A stretch of 64,000 nt of DNA from Haliclystus octoradiatus. Lineage: Eukaryota > Cnidaria > Staurozoa > Stauromedusae > Haliclystidae. The notes under the pieces were generated by a model that saw nothing but the letters and a program-made list of their open reading frames with translations, searched no databases and was not told the DNA's origin. The stretch covers positions 19,683,830 to 19,747,829 of the forward strand of contig OU744452.1 in the NCBI GenBank assembly GCA_916610825.1, given 5' to 3'. Both the position numbers and the translations under genes were made by a program. This document shows positions 48,101 through 58,346 of the stretch, piece after piece; the stretch's first letter is position 1, and each line of letters begins with the position of its first letter.

Positions 48101-50289
48101 CCAAAATCACGTGACTGGCATCTGTCCAATTGGAGACGATAGCGGCACATGAAAGCGTGTCCCAACTCTTGTAAATAGATGGCTCTGGGTACGGGTGTTG
48201 CCTTCGGTAGGGCGATATCGTCTCATTTACTACTACAGTACTAGGATTAATGAAATAAGCATTTTGAAACTTCTTACCGCAGTATTTCGTGGGCAGCTCC
48301 TCTATCTGAAAAAGAAGAAAAAATTGAATTTGATTCATAATTTTTCTAATTAGCTCTACAGTATAACCAAACATTTTCTTGCATAGAATGAGATTATTCG
48401 AAATGATAATATACATATTTTTATTGCCAGATGACTGTTTAATCATTTATCAGTGCTCCTTCAAAATACAACATTTTTGCTGAGCCAGATATACATTTAT
48501 ATTTCCGTTTTTGTTCTTGAAGATGATGAAACGTATTTCAGAATATCAGATCGGTTTTCTGCGATCTGATTGGTCGAATGGGCATGCTTGAAATCCGAGG
48601 GTAAAACATGGCTGCGAAAACCAGCAAAAACTGATGCTATACGCTTCTCGTGTACGCTTCTAAATTTTACCCGTGAGAAAATATAGATATCAGAAATTTG
48701 TCTATGCTAAATCGAATTTCAATTATGCTATACGATTCACTAAATTCGTACGGTAAATACGATTGTAAAAACAGGGAAAATTTCAAATGCTGTTTTAGGG
48801 GGCCCCCTATATACCCTGGCAATAACGCAAACACGCACTTAATTTTCGCAATTTCACGCATAACGCAGTAAAAATATTTGTATTCTCACGTATTCTCACC
48901 TCTCACGTATTCAGCCAACAACCGTTGATGACGATTTAATTTAGACCATTCGGATTTGAAACTATTTCGAGCTTCAGTGGCGAAATTATTACGGCCGACA
49001 GAAATTTGTTTTACAGAAATTGAAAGGTTTAAATGATCGCAAGTATGCAAAATAGGTTATTGTCCATGCAAATGGGGTCCAGGGGTGCACATCCGGAAAA
49101 TTTTTCAAAATGTCATGTCACAATTTGTGAAAAACCCTATGCTATAACTCAAAAGTCCTCAAAAGCTTTTTTAATAGGTTTGTATTAGAATAACGCAGAA
49201 ACTTTCATTCGCGTAATAACGCGATTAAAATTGCTTTTTCACGAATTCACGCTCAAAATATAAGCCAAATCCGCGTCATGAATAAATATAGGGGGGGGGG
49301 CGTTTTAGTGATCTGATTTGCTAACTCCTAATAGTTGGGATCACGCAAGCCAAAACAACTTGGACATCAATATTCTAAAACATCCAAAAGTTCTAAATAA
49401 TTGCAATTTGTAAATAAAACATTGAATTATGTTCGCATCGTTGATGGTATATATTTCATAATATTATAATTCAAAGCATTTTCTCTTCTTATTGCCATTG
49501 TGTTTGTTCTTTTCTGGATCATATAAAGCTGAAGTACTGGAATTTATATTCGTTTTGAACTTTTATTCGTAAATCAAATATTTTAATTTTCAAATATAAA
49601 ACTGTCAATAGCAACGATGCAAAAGCACTGAGAAAAGAATAGGGGTTTCTATTGAGATTGAAAGAATTCAATGGGGGTTTGAATTATTAATTATGAAAAT
49701 TACTACTGAGGTAAAAACTGGTTTTAACTTGTGAAAAAATTATCAAAAGGTTAAGAATATGTATTTAAGCGAGCCAACGTATTCTTAATCAATGAACAAT
49801 ATCTCAATAGAATCAAGGGTTAGCGGAATTTTGAACAACGAGTTCTCTAACAACAGTCGAGAAATTCATATCGTAAACGAGGCCCTCCAAACTAAAGTTT
49901 AGTGATTCCCAAACAAAACAATTATAATTTATATTTTACAAAATAGCTATTTTACTTACCAGTTTGTAAAAGCGAGAAAATCCATTGCCTACCAAATGAA
50001 CAGAGCTACGATAGTTGAACCATAGATGAAACAAGATACATCCTAACTTTTGATATGGAATAGTTGCCTCGTCAATTAAAAAACTGTTGCTGCATTGGTC
50101 AACATCACAAAGTTTTGCGCATTCAAATATATTTGTCACGTTGAACGATTCTAGCTCCTTTTCTTTGATAGCTGGTGCAGCTATAAGTTTATATCTTGAT
50201 TGAGCATCGACAATCGCAATTAAACATCCAATGATGAACACTTGAATTAGTTTTTTTTTAAATCCTTTAGTCATCATTGTAAATTGCAT
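45174..50289 (-). CDS. Secreted PAN-like plus F-type lectin (fucolectin-like) protein
   Basis: Four minus-strand exons: 49960-50289, 48278-48305, 46395-46680 and 45174-45318, all with GT donors, AG acceptors and compatible phases; 262 residues. Residues 1-30 form a signal peptide (KKKLIQVFIIGCLIAIVDAQ). About 31-110 are a PAN/apple-like module with cysteines in ECAKLCDVDQC and KLGC. A 28-nt micro-exon adds IEELPTKYC. About 121-262 match the F-type lectin fold (CGNAIDGL, DPWWYVDIGNSHQ, VYNRDDHYASYLKD, FLTCDQPVSGRFLVIRLHG, stop after EVRAFAY). Probably extracellular, in adhesion or defence. The fucose-binding signature seems changed: Asn replaces the usual His before T..QTDPWW, and Tyr stands where an Arg follows RxDx4. 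Start alternatives are ATGs at 50277 and 50274. A short out-of-frame ATG frame starts at 50294. Confidence 0.82.
46870..47076. mobile_element. TTAA-ended MITE, copy 2
   Basis: 207 bp in inverse orientation to the copy at 39255-39461 and nearly identical. It lies in the intron between the micro-exon and the third exon of the lectin-like gene. Confidence 0.8.
47697..48231 (+). repeat. SINE copy D split by a MITE
   Basis: The tRNA-like head GGAGGATTAATTCAGATTGC starts at 47697. The body reads AACATCAAATGAGTACCATC and CATTGACAATCGAGGTCTAT up to about 47917. SINE tail sequence (ACGGGTGTTGCCTTCGGTAG, then ATATCGTCTCATTTACT) resumes at about 48190 after a CAGAGCCATC-family MITE. Part of the SINE middle is absent, so the event also involved loss. 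Confidence 0.6.
47918..48188. mobile_element. CAGAGCCATC-family MITE inside a SINE
   Basis: The left end TACAAGAGTTGGGACAC (47922-47938) and the right end GTGTCCCAACTCTTGTA plus AATAGATGGCTCTGG (48157-48188) are inverted copies. The interior differs from the copy at 35307. Confidence 0.6.
49310..49500 (-). pseudogene. Second, decayed copy of the 7999-8502 fragment
   Basis: GGATCACGCAAGCCAAAAC, a CTTGGACATCA motif, TTCTAAATAATTG and ATAATTCAAAG-like segments match 8170-8330 in the same orientation. On the minus strand VLACVIPT is legible before the frame is lost. It lies in the first intron of the lectin-like gene. Confidence 0.35.
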
Positions 50290-50445
50290 CTCATACAAAG
50301 CTGAGGAACAGAACTTTTCATTCGTTGTGATTAATTAAAAGTATTTGACATACATAAGACGATACAGACATTAAATATTCAAACATAAAATTGTTAATAG
50401 CAACGGTGGAAAGCACTGAGAAAAGACAGGGTTTCTATTGAAATA
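49595..50445. repeat. Direct repeat pair flanking the PAN exon
   Basis: Bases 49595-49665 and 50375-50445 share a TAGCAACG motif, AAGCACTGAGAAAAGA and GGGTTTCTATTGA. They bracket the signal/PAN exon (49960-50289) on both sides. Confidence 0.5.
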
Positions 50446-50559
50446 AGAGAAGATAGGATACATTTATCAACATTAAATTAGACATTGATTAAATTAGAAA
50501 TTAGAACTTCCACTTAAATAAAACCTATAACATTGTTTTATATAGTTACGATAATTTCC

Positions 50560-51450
50560 TTTATTTTAATAGTGATTTATTTGTGCTATTTATTAGTATC
50601 AGTGGAAACCTTTTACAATATGGAGAGAGATTAATGTCTGTTAAACTATTGTTAAATTGCGTAAATGTTTTTGATGTTACTACATTATCAGGCAAAGAGT
50701 TCCATATATATTTACAACACGGTTACAAAAAATAGAACCAACTGTAATATTTCTACAACTAACTAGAGCTAACATTAAAAAATGACCTCTTAAATTATAT
50801 TTTTTGTCGTTGATTTTATTTAAAAATAGTGTATTAACATCAACGTCTACAATTCCATTTAGCATTTTGTACACCATTCTCAGATCGGACCCTACTCGAC
50901 GCATTTCTAACGATTTTAGCTGTGCAGGCGATCAGCGTAATTAGAGAATGCAATATGTGCTAATACGCATAGTCGTTTTAGTGAATCGCTTTTGAACTCG
51001 TTCAATGGTAATAATGTATTTTACATAATTTTATTCCAAACTTCTGTGGCTGATTCAAGGTTTGGTCGCACATATACAATGTATGCTTTTAATAATAGAT
51101 TTATATCTTTGAAATAAAGCATTTGAAAATTAAAAAAACGGGATCTAGTTTTTGAAACGATAGCAGTACAATGCAAGGAATATTTGAGATCAGAAGAAAT
51201 AATAATTCCAAGATCTTTGATAGATGTGATAAATTTTTGAATGTGATCATCTAAAGAACATTCAGATTGTTGACTTGAGAATTGCCAATAGAAATGAAAT
51301 TACATTTTTTCACGAGCAAACTTCATTTGTCATTAGTTTGCCCAATGACAGAAATTGTTCAATGTTGTAGATAATTAGCCATCATGTTCTGTTGATCTTA
51401 AATAAAATTTTGCATCATCTGCCGCATACAACTTAACTTGATATTACGAC
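50560..51450 (-). pseudogene. Decayed LINE fragment, reverse transcriptase C-terminal part
   Basis: Read on the minus strand it gives LYAADDAKFYLRSTEH (the palm AADD-type motif), then SIKDLGIIISSDLKYSLHC, YIVYVRPNLESATEVWN and, in another frame, RRVGSDLRMVYKMLNGIVDV. Several stops and frame changes interrupt it (for example after EHDG and after NKIM), so it is a dead 5'-truncated copy of a CR1/L2-like LINE. It differs in sequence from the LINE at 43.35 kb. It lies between the lectin-like gene and TMED. Confidence 0.75.
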
Positions 51451-51645
51451 GGGTTATCGCTATATCCTGATATCCGTTTAAGAAGGGTTCCCCACTTAGG
51501 ATTTAAAAAGGTCTGGGATTGGTCCACGTTGACTTTGTTGCGCGCGCATATGATTTCCAATGTGGTTCAAAAGTTTTGTTGATTTGAAATTTGAAGATAG
51601 GAAGCATTTTAGCCTTATTATTTTATAACATTTAAGGCTTAAATC

Positions 51646-54600
51646 ATGGATTTTAAAATTGTTATTGGTATTCTAGTCATTTCAAGCTGTAATGCATTAT
51701 ATTTTCATATGGGTGAGACAGAAAAGAAATGTTTTATTGAAGAAATACCCGACGAAACTATGGTGACAGGTAAAAGACATGGATTCTTTAATTTGTCTTA
51801 GTTGAAATATTTATTTTGTGCTGGATGTTTGTGAAATCCAATTAGTTAAGCATGCAAATGATTAAATGATAAAATAACATAAATCTTAACACGGAACTTC
51901 AGATACAGAGAATATGATATAGCTTGTACAGTTTAAATTATAAACAAACACTTTCTCTGATGAGTCTGATATAGGCTATCTTGAAAACTTCAGCAGTCTG
52001 TTTGGCCTATTAATAACTACTATGAAAGCGTATGAAATCGTCAGCAGTAAGGCAGAACACAGACATATTGTAGGTATCACTTTCTTCTCCTAGCCTCTAT
52101 AATATATTTCGCACTTGATATTCATACTTCATACAAAAAGCCTACTACAATTAGTGGGCAAAGTCAAATAATTCTAATGATCTGAATAATAAATGACTGT
52201 CAGCCCTGAAGCTGCTAGTTTTATCGAAAATGAGCTGTTTAAGTTGGGTTTTCTATCATCTATTCCTTGATTTTTGATGCCCCCAAAGTCATCATGTGTC
52301 AATGTATACTCCGTGCAAACTTTTTTCAGCGCTGTCGCCCCTGAGATTTCTTCCCATAGTGGAATCCTTGAATTTGGAACGCCGGATATTTACGCCAAAA
52401 TTACGCCAATTCAACATTCAGGAATACGCCAAAAAGCCCAAATTTAGTTGAAAACTATAGAAAATTATCAAATTTCTACACCAAAGAAATCAAATTGGCA
52501 TAAAATCAACTCAGTTATACGCCGGTTATATCCGGCGTAACATACATGGATTCCACTATGGATCTCTTTGAGATTGCCATTCTTTACAGACTGTGTCATA
52601 AGCGTATTGTAGCTAGGCAACCTAACTAAAGAAATAATGACTGTTTCTTCCCAAGACTATTTCGGTTTGTATAAATTTTACCTTACTGGTGTGTTCCGTC
52701 TCTACTTAGTGCTGTTGCCTCACTTCCTTTACGTAATTAAATGTTATTTTTCGTATTAGGAAAGTACAAAACTCAATTATTTGATGATTCAATGAACGAT
52801 TTCATGCCAGCTAGTCCTGGTATTGGTATGCATGTCGAAGTACATGACCCTGAAAAAAAAGTGATTTTATCAAAATATTACGCTTCTGAGGGCCGATTCA
52901 CTTTCACATCACATACGCCTGGAGAGCATACAATATGTTTACATACAAACTCAACAAAATGGAGTCTGTTTGCTGGTGGAAGGCTGGTAAGTTAACATAT
53001 ATGAACTATGGATGCTATTTAAATAGCAGCAAATCAAATATGATGGGCAGGGTGCGACAAAATGTTCAGCCAGGTTCTTTTTGCTTGATGTTTGGTAATA
53101 ATAATAATGTACTTTATTTAAATAAACTTATATCCTACTGCAATGATAAAAAAGATACTATATACAGTTACCGTACCTGTTGGTATGTTTTACAGGGTTC
53201 TGAGACAACCGTTTACATGTAGGCCTAGTAAGATTTTTTTTATATATATGTAAAAGATATATAGTAAACACTTCAAAATAAGTTCTTTCCAGCTAAGCTG
53301 GGAAGGGCGTTTTCCCTTAATGTATAGGCCTACATCAAGGTTGTTATATTATATTTCATAAGAATCTTCCGGATTTGATCTAGCCTCCGCAATCTAAGAT
53401 TGCAGGGTTCCCACATTTGTCGAATGTGTATACATTTCAAATGCCAGACTACAGTGCCATTTCATTGCATTTGTCCGAGTTTGGGGTTCATCCAGGTAGA
53501 CCGCCGGCTCTCATACAAAAAAATGACTATTCGATGTGCAACCCTTCAAACCACCTGAATTTTTGTAAATAGCCACTTTGAAGTACACTGATTTCGATTC
53601 CGAAGAGGTCCCCTATATTTTTCATCATTTTGATACGATAATTGGATTTGAAAGTTATTCCTTGGTCTTCGTGAAAAGCAGCCATTATGCGCAAAAAGCG
53701 ACTGGGAACAATAGGTTTTGCGCGTTTTCCATAACACGATGCGATTTCATGCCTTAAAGCCAAACTTACTAGGTTTGTTTACAAATTGAAACAAATAAAT
53801 TTAGCGATGTAACCTATAAGGCTGCAGATAAGCTGTTTCAAAATCTCACTTATCCGAATTGCATTTAAGCAGGTATCTGAACAGTTTTGCATCATCAAAC
53901 TGTATTTTGAATAGTGAAAAGTTAGTATAAATTGTTAAATTATTACCAATCAAAACGATTTTGATAAATATTAAAATAAAAGTCTTTTTGATGGAATTTC
54001 TTTGTCCTATGTGAAATTTCTTAACAAGCACCGCTTGTACTTCGTATCCAACTGCATTTAACATTTTTCGAAATCTAGAATCAGACCTGACTGAGAAATT
54101 TAAATTTGAAACTAATCAAATGACGGACTAAATTAGCAAATACAATTGAGTAATCACTGGACATTTTCCACTGTTTTGGTATTCAACTTTTGAGTTGAGA
54201 GTTTTTGATATTATTATTTTTATTTCTTCCAAATATTTCTGATTCTAAACAATCAGCTGGGCCAAAATTCTGAGAATTTAGGCATATTGAAAGTCTCCTA
54301 TCTACTGTGCCTACGTACGCCATAGCATGCAGTTCAAGCTTGTCAAAATTTATTAGCTTTCGTACAACTTCTTCAAACTGGCCGTTCAGTCATTTCCTCA
54401 CTGGTGGAGACATGTTTAAAAACCAACCAAGTGTGTTTAACTGCATGGACAAATGACCAGGGTCAAAACAACAACTTTTCGTGGTTTGCTCCATAGCCTT
54501 TGTAAGTACAGTGCAGCTTCATTAATAGCACTGTTCTAATGCGGCTAAAATTGTGATAATAAGCCAATATTAACTGGAGTGAAATAGTTGAGTTTGATAG

Positions 54601-56377
54601 AATGTGGTTCTAAAAAATTAGTTATATTATGCGGACTGAGATATTAACAGGGCTATGCTGTACAATACTAAAATATATTTAGCTCTGACTAGTATAAATG
54701 CATTTCCTTTTTCTTGTTTTTCTGTAGCGTGTTCATTTAGATTTACTTGTTGGTGAGCATGCCATTGATTATGGTAGTGTCGCAGAAAAAGACAAATTGA
54801 CAGAATTACAATTACGTATGCGACAACTTCTAGATCAAATCGATCAAATTACAAAAGAACAAGCCTATCAAAGGGTGAGTCAGTAAAATCATACAGCAGT
54901 GAAACCTGTATATAGAAGCCGGCTATCAGAAGTAGATAAATTGACCACTATATGCAGGTGGCCTTTACATACAGAGAAAATACTATTTTAGCCATGCCAC
55001 GAGTGACCACTATAGACATGTGGCCTTTATATACAGGTTTAATTCAATAGAAAATACTATTTTAGTCATGCCACGAGTGACCACTATAGACAGGTGGCCT
55101 TTATGTACAGGGTTGATTCAATAGAAAATACTATTTTAGACATACCACGAATGACCACTATAGAAAGGTGGTCATTATATACAGGGTTAATTCAATAGAA
55201 AATACTATTTTAGACATGCCACGAATGATCACTATAGACAGGTGGCCTTTATGTACAGGGTTGATTCAATTGAAAATACCATTTTAAACATGTCACGAAT
55301 GTCCACTATAGACAGGTGGCCTTTATGTACAGGGTTGATTCAATAGGAAATACTATTTTAGACATACCACGAATGATCACTATAGACAGGTGGCCTTTAT
55401 GTACAGGGTTGATTCAATTGAAAATACCATTTTAAACATGTCACGAATGTCCACTATAGACAGGTGGCCTTTATGTACAGGGTTGATTCAATAGGAAATA
55501 CTATTTTAGACATACTACGAATGATCACTATAGACAGGTGGCCTTTATGTACAGGGTTGATTCAATAGAAAATACTATTTTAGACATACCACGAATGACC
55601 ACTATAGAAAGGTGGTCATTATATACAGGGTTAATTCAATAGAAAATACTATTTTAGACATGCCACGAATGATCACTATAGACAGGTGGCCTTTATGTAC
55701 AGGGTTGATTCAATTGAAAATACCATTTTAAACATGTCACGAATGTCCACTATAGACAGGTGGCCTTTATGTACAGGGTTGATTCAATAGGAAATACTAT
55801 TTTAGACATACCACGAATGATCACTATAGACAGGTGGCCTTTATGTACAGGGTTGATTCAATTGAAAATACCATTTTAAACATGTCACGAATGTCCACTA
55901 TAGACAGGTGGTCATTATATACAGGGTTAATTCAATAGAAAATACTATTTTAGACAGGCCACGAGTGACCACTATAGACAGGTGGCCTTTATGTACAGGG
56001 TTGATTCAATAGAAAATACTATTTTAGACATACCACGAATGACCACTATATAAAGATGGGTCATTATATACAGGGTTAATTCAATAGAAAATACTATTTT
56101 AGACATTGCAAGAGTCACCAGGTATAATGTTACATCATATTTTACTACATACCAATGCACTTCTATCTAAGCTATTAATGTATGTCAGCTTCTATTGCTA
56201 AGTTTGGTGTTTTACATTTGATTTTAGTATCGGGAGGAACGTTTCCGAACGACAAGTGAAAGCACAAACCAACGCGTTTTATGGTGGGCTATTATCCAAA
56301 CTGGTGTGTTATTAGCAACTGGATTTTGGCAAATGCGACATCTCAAAGGTTTCTTTGAAGCCAAAAAATTAGTTTAG
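51646..56377 (+). CDS. TMED9: Transmembrane emp24 domain protein, p24 alpha type (TMED4/TMED9)
   Basis: Four exons, 51646-51769, 52760-52986, 54728-54874 and 56228-56377, with GT...AG introns and matching phases; 215 residues. A p24 cargo receptor of early secretory vesicles (COPII/COPI), cycling between ER and Golgi. Residues 1-17 are a signal peptide, followed directly by the alpha-family mature start [20 protein letters not shown]. The GOLD domain follows ([20 protein letters not shown]), then a coiled coil ([20 protein letters not shown]), the conserved [16 protein letters not shown] entering the membrane helix (about residues 181-201), and a cytosolic tail ending [10 protein letters not shown] plus KKLV at the C-terminus is the COPI dilysine retrieval signal. 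TMED4 and TMED9 are vertebrate duplicates, so the symbol stands for the common ancestor. The last intron contains a 1.2-kb tandem array. Confidence 0.96.
52355..52560. mobile_element. MITE in TMED intron 1
   Basis: CATAGTGGAATCC at the left is repeated inverted as GGATTCCACTATG at the right; 206 bp. Subterminal ACGCCGGATAT and ATATCCGGCGT also pair, so the element can fold. No coding content. Confidence 0.7.
54897..56125. repeat. 16-copy, 74-bp tandem array within a CAGT-ended MITE (TMED intron 3)
   Basis: It starts CAGTGAAACCTGTATATAGA, the same kind of end as the MITEs at 34710 and 36146. About 16 units then follow, each near 74 bp (core ACTATAGACAGGTGGCCTTT, ATGTACAGGGTTGATTCAAT, AGAAAATACTATTTTAGACA). 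It closes with GACATTGCAAGAGTCACC, as in the single element. Units come in types: GATCAC and GTCCAC units alternate. A variant with GAAAGGTGGTCATTATATAC recurs at about 55153 and 55598, with a related unit near 56040, which is a period of six units (about 444 bp). Confidence 0.9.
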
Positions 56378-57599
56378 ATTTTATTTATTTACTTATTATT
56401 TACAAATTTAGATGAATAGTCAAACCATTTGTACATTGTATTTTTATGTTGCTGCTATATATTGTAATGTTTGGGAATATTGCTGTTGTTATTTTGTATA
56501 GTGGATTTGAGCATTTGAAATTATCACGATTTATGATATATATATATATAATATTCACATGGGTTTCAATTATGAGCCATTCATATTAACAACAACAGAC
56601 ACATACTTATCATGTGAATATAATACAATATTGAAACAATGTTATCGATTGTAAATGAGACTTTTAATCTCGATTAAAATGATAAAAGTGTAAAACCTTT
56701 AATTCCTTTCATGTGTGGCATAATAACGTTTTATCTATATTGAAAGTTTGTAAAATGGATTACTTACATAAAGCGTAATATTTATGACTATTATTTAATC
56801 CAGTCTAACAACACCCTAAACACAATTCCAAATCCCCTTGAGTTCCTCATTGATTACTGGGAAGTTCCAGAGTCTAAACTAACTAAAACCATTAGATTTA
56901 GATTTTTCATCGGTATCTAATAGCAGGATTTTATAATTAGAACCAATAGTTCATATTTAATAATTAATTATTTCTAATTATAATATCTTGCTAAGACGAT
57001 AGGAATCCGGAAAATGTTTGTGTTATCAATTTGGAGTATAGAAGATTCGATCACCCAAGGAGTAACCTCCATGCTTTTCGTATACATGGACGTTCAAATA
57101 CCATCTGAGGGAGCATAATTGTCAAATATTTTACCCAAGGGGTGATTTTTTTCATCTGGTATATAACGGGAATGGAAATGTTCTCAATCACTAACTAACT
57201 TAGAATCAATTACCGTCAAGAAAGAAATTATGAAAAGTGCGCACCTTAACTAGTCCAAGACCATGTTGTCAGGACTTATTAGGTCATCTAAACTGGGTCA
57301 TCTAGAAATGCAAACGTGTAAACTCTGTTTCAACCAATTTTCAAAGTACTTTTTGCATCTGGTACTTTGATACATTTATTACAAATCTACGGCCGCGAAC
57401 TGTCAAATTAAACTGAAAAAGTAGCATCCATACATTTAGAAATTAATTTGTATTTAAATAGAAGTCGATGCGATGTTTGTCCGAAAGCAAACACGATATC
57501 GGGTATGCCCCCTTATAAAATCCTCACTGAGACATTAAATAAGCCTTGCTGTTCGCTATAGATAAGGGTGGAGATTGTACCATAATCAAAACGCCAATA
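56378..57599. other. Intergenic after TMED, nothing seen
   Basis: Holds the TMED 3'UTR. I find no further gene, repeat pair or RNA. Confidence 0.5.
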
Positions 57600-58346
57600 A
57601 TCCAAAAAATACTACCTCAGCATGAACAAATCTAGAAAGACCTAGGGGTAATTCTTTCCTACAATTTCAAACCGAGCGAACATTGCTCTTATATTGCATC
57701 GAAAGCTTACACACGCTCTTTTCAATTATTTAAATCGTTTCACACCGCTAATCCATTTATATTAACGCTCGCATATACAACATACATACGACTTCTCCTT
57801 GAGTCCTGTTCACCAGTATGGAACCCATGGTTAGCCAAAGATATCCGTGTGCTAGAAAGGGTTCAACGATTTTGTACAAGAACTATTTGTAAAAGAGCCT
57901 CAATTAAATATAACGATTTTCCTCATCGTCTAAGCATTCTTAAACTTGAATCCCTTAACTTGAATACAGCCGATTACTTTTTGACTTAAATATGGTTTAC
58001 AAAATTTTTAATGGCAATGTTAATATAGAAATAAATAGTATGTTTAGTATCAATGTAAATAGGTAAAATACCCGAGGCCATTCTAGAAAAATCAAAGAAA
58101 AATCAAATAATCAAAATTCATACGAGTTTAGGAGAAACTTTTTCTCCTCCCGTATTATAAAGCCGTGGAACAGCCTTCCAGCAGATGATTATGATCTTTG
58201 TTAATAATATTTAAATGCAAATGTAAACTGTTAGATCTATCAAATTTTGTAAGTATTTTACTAAAGGGCATTCTGGTAAGTGCTGTTTTGTAAAATGAAC
58301 AGCCATAACTTGCCACGTTCACTTATATTTAAAAAAAAAAAAAAAT
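57600..58346 (+). pseudogene. LINE 3' end with poly(A), reverse transcriptase C-terminal part
   Basis: From 57636 the frame reads KDLGVILSYNFKPSEHCSYI, LAYTTYIRLLLESCSPVWN, PWLAKDIRVLERVQRF and LSILKLESLNLNTADYFLT before a stop at 57987. A +1 shift then continues with NMVYKIFNGNVNIEINSMF, and a later stretch gives FFSSRIIKPWNSLPADDYD. It ends in a run of about 15 A at 58330-58346. This is a 5'-truncated CR1/L2-like LINE, with no start codon and one evident frameshift. It differs from the two other LINE pieces in the window. Confidence 0.8.

Noticed and set aside
47731-48446. Overlapping minus-strand open frames near the micro-exon
   Set aside because: Most of the sequence is SINE plus MITE. 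Only the 28-nt stretch 48278-48305 fits as an exon.
53527-53763. 78-codon minus-strand frame in TMED intron 2
   Set aside because: A weakly protein-like composition but no motif and no splice signals; possibly old repeat, not supportable.
54897-56125. CRISPR-like regular repeats
   Set aside because: Units are contiguous 74-bp tandem repeats without unique spacers, in an intron of an animal gene.
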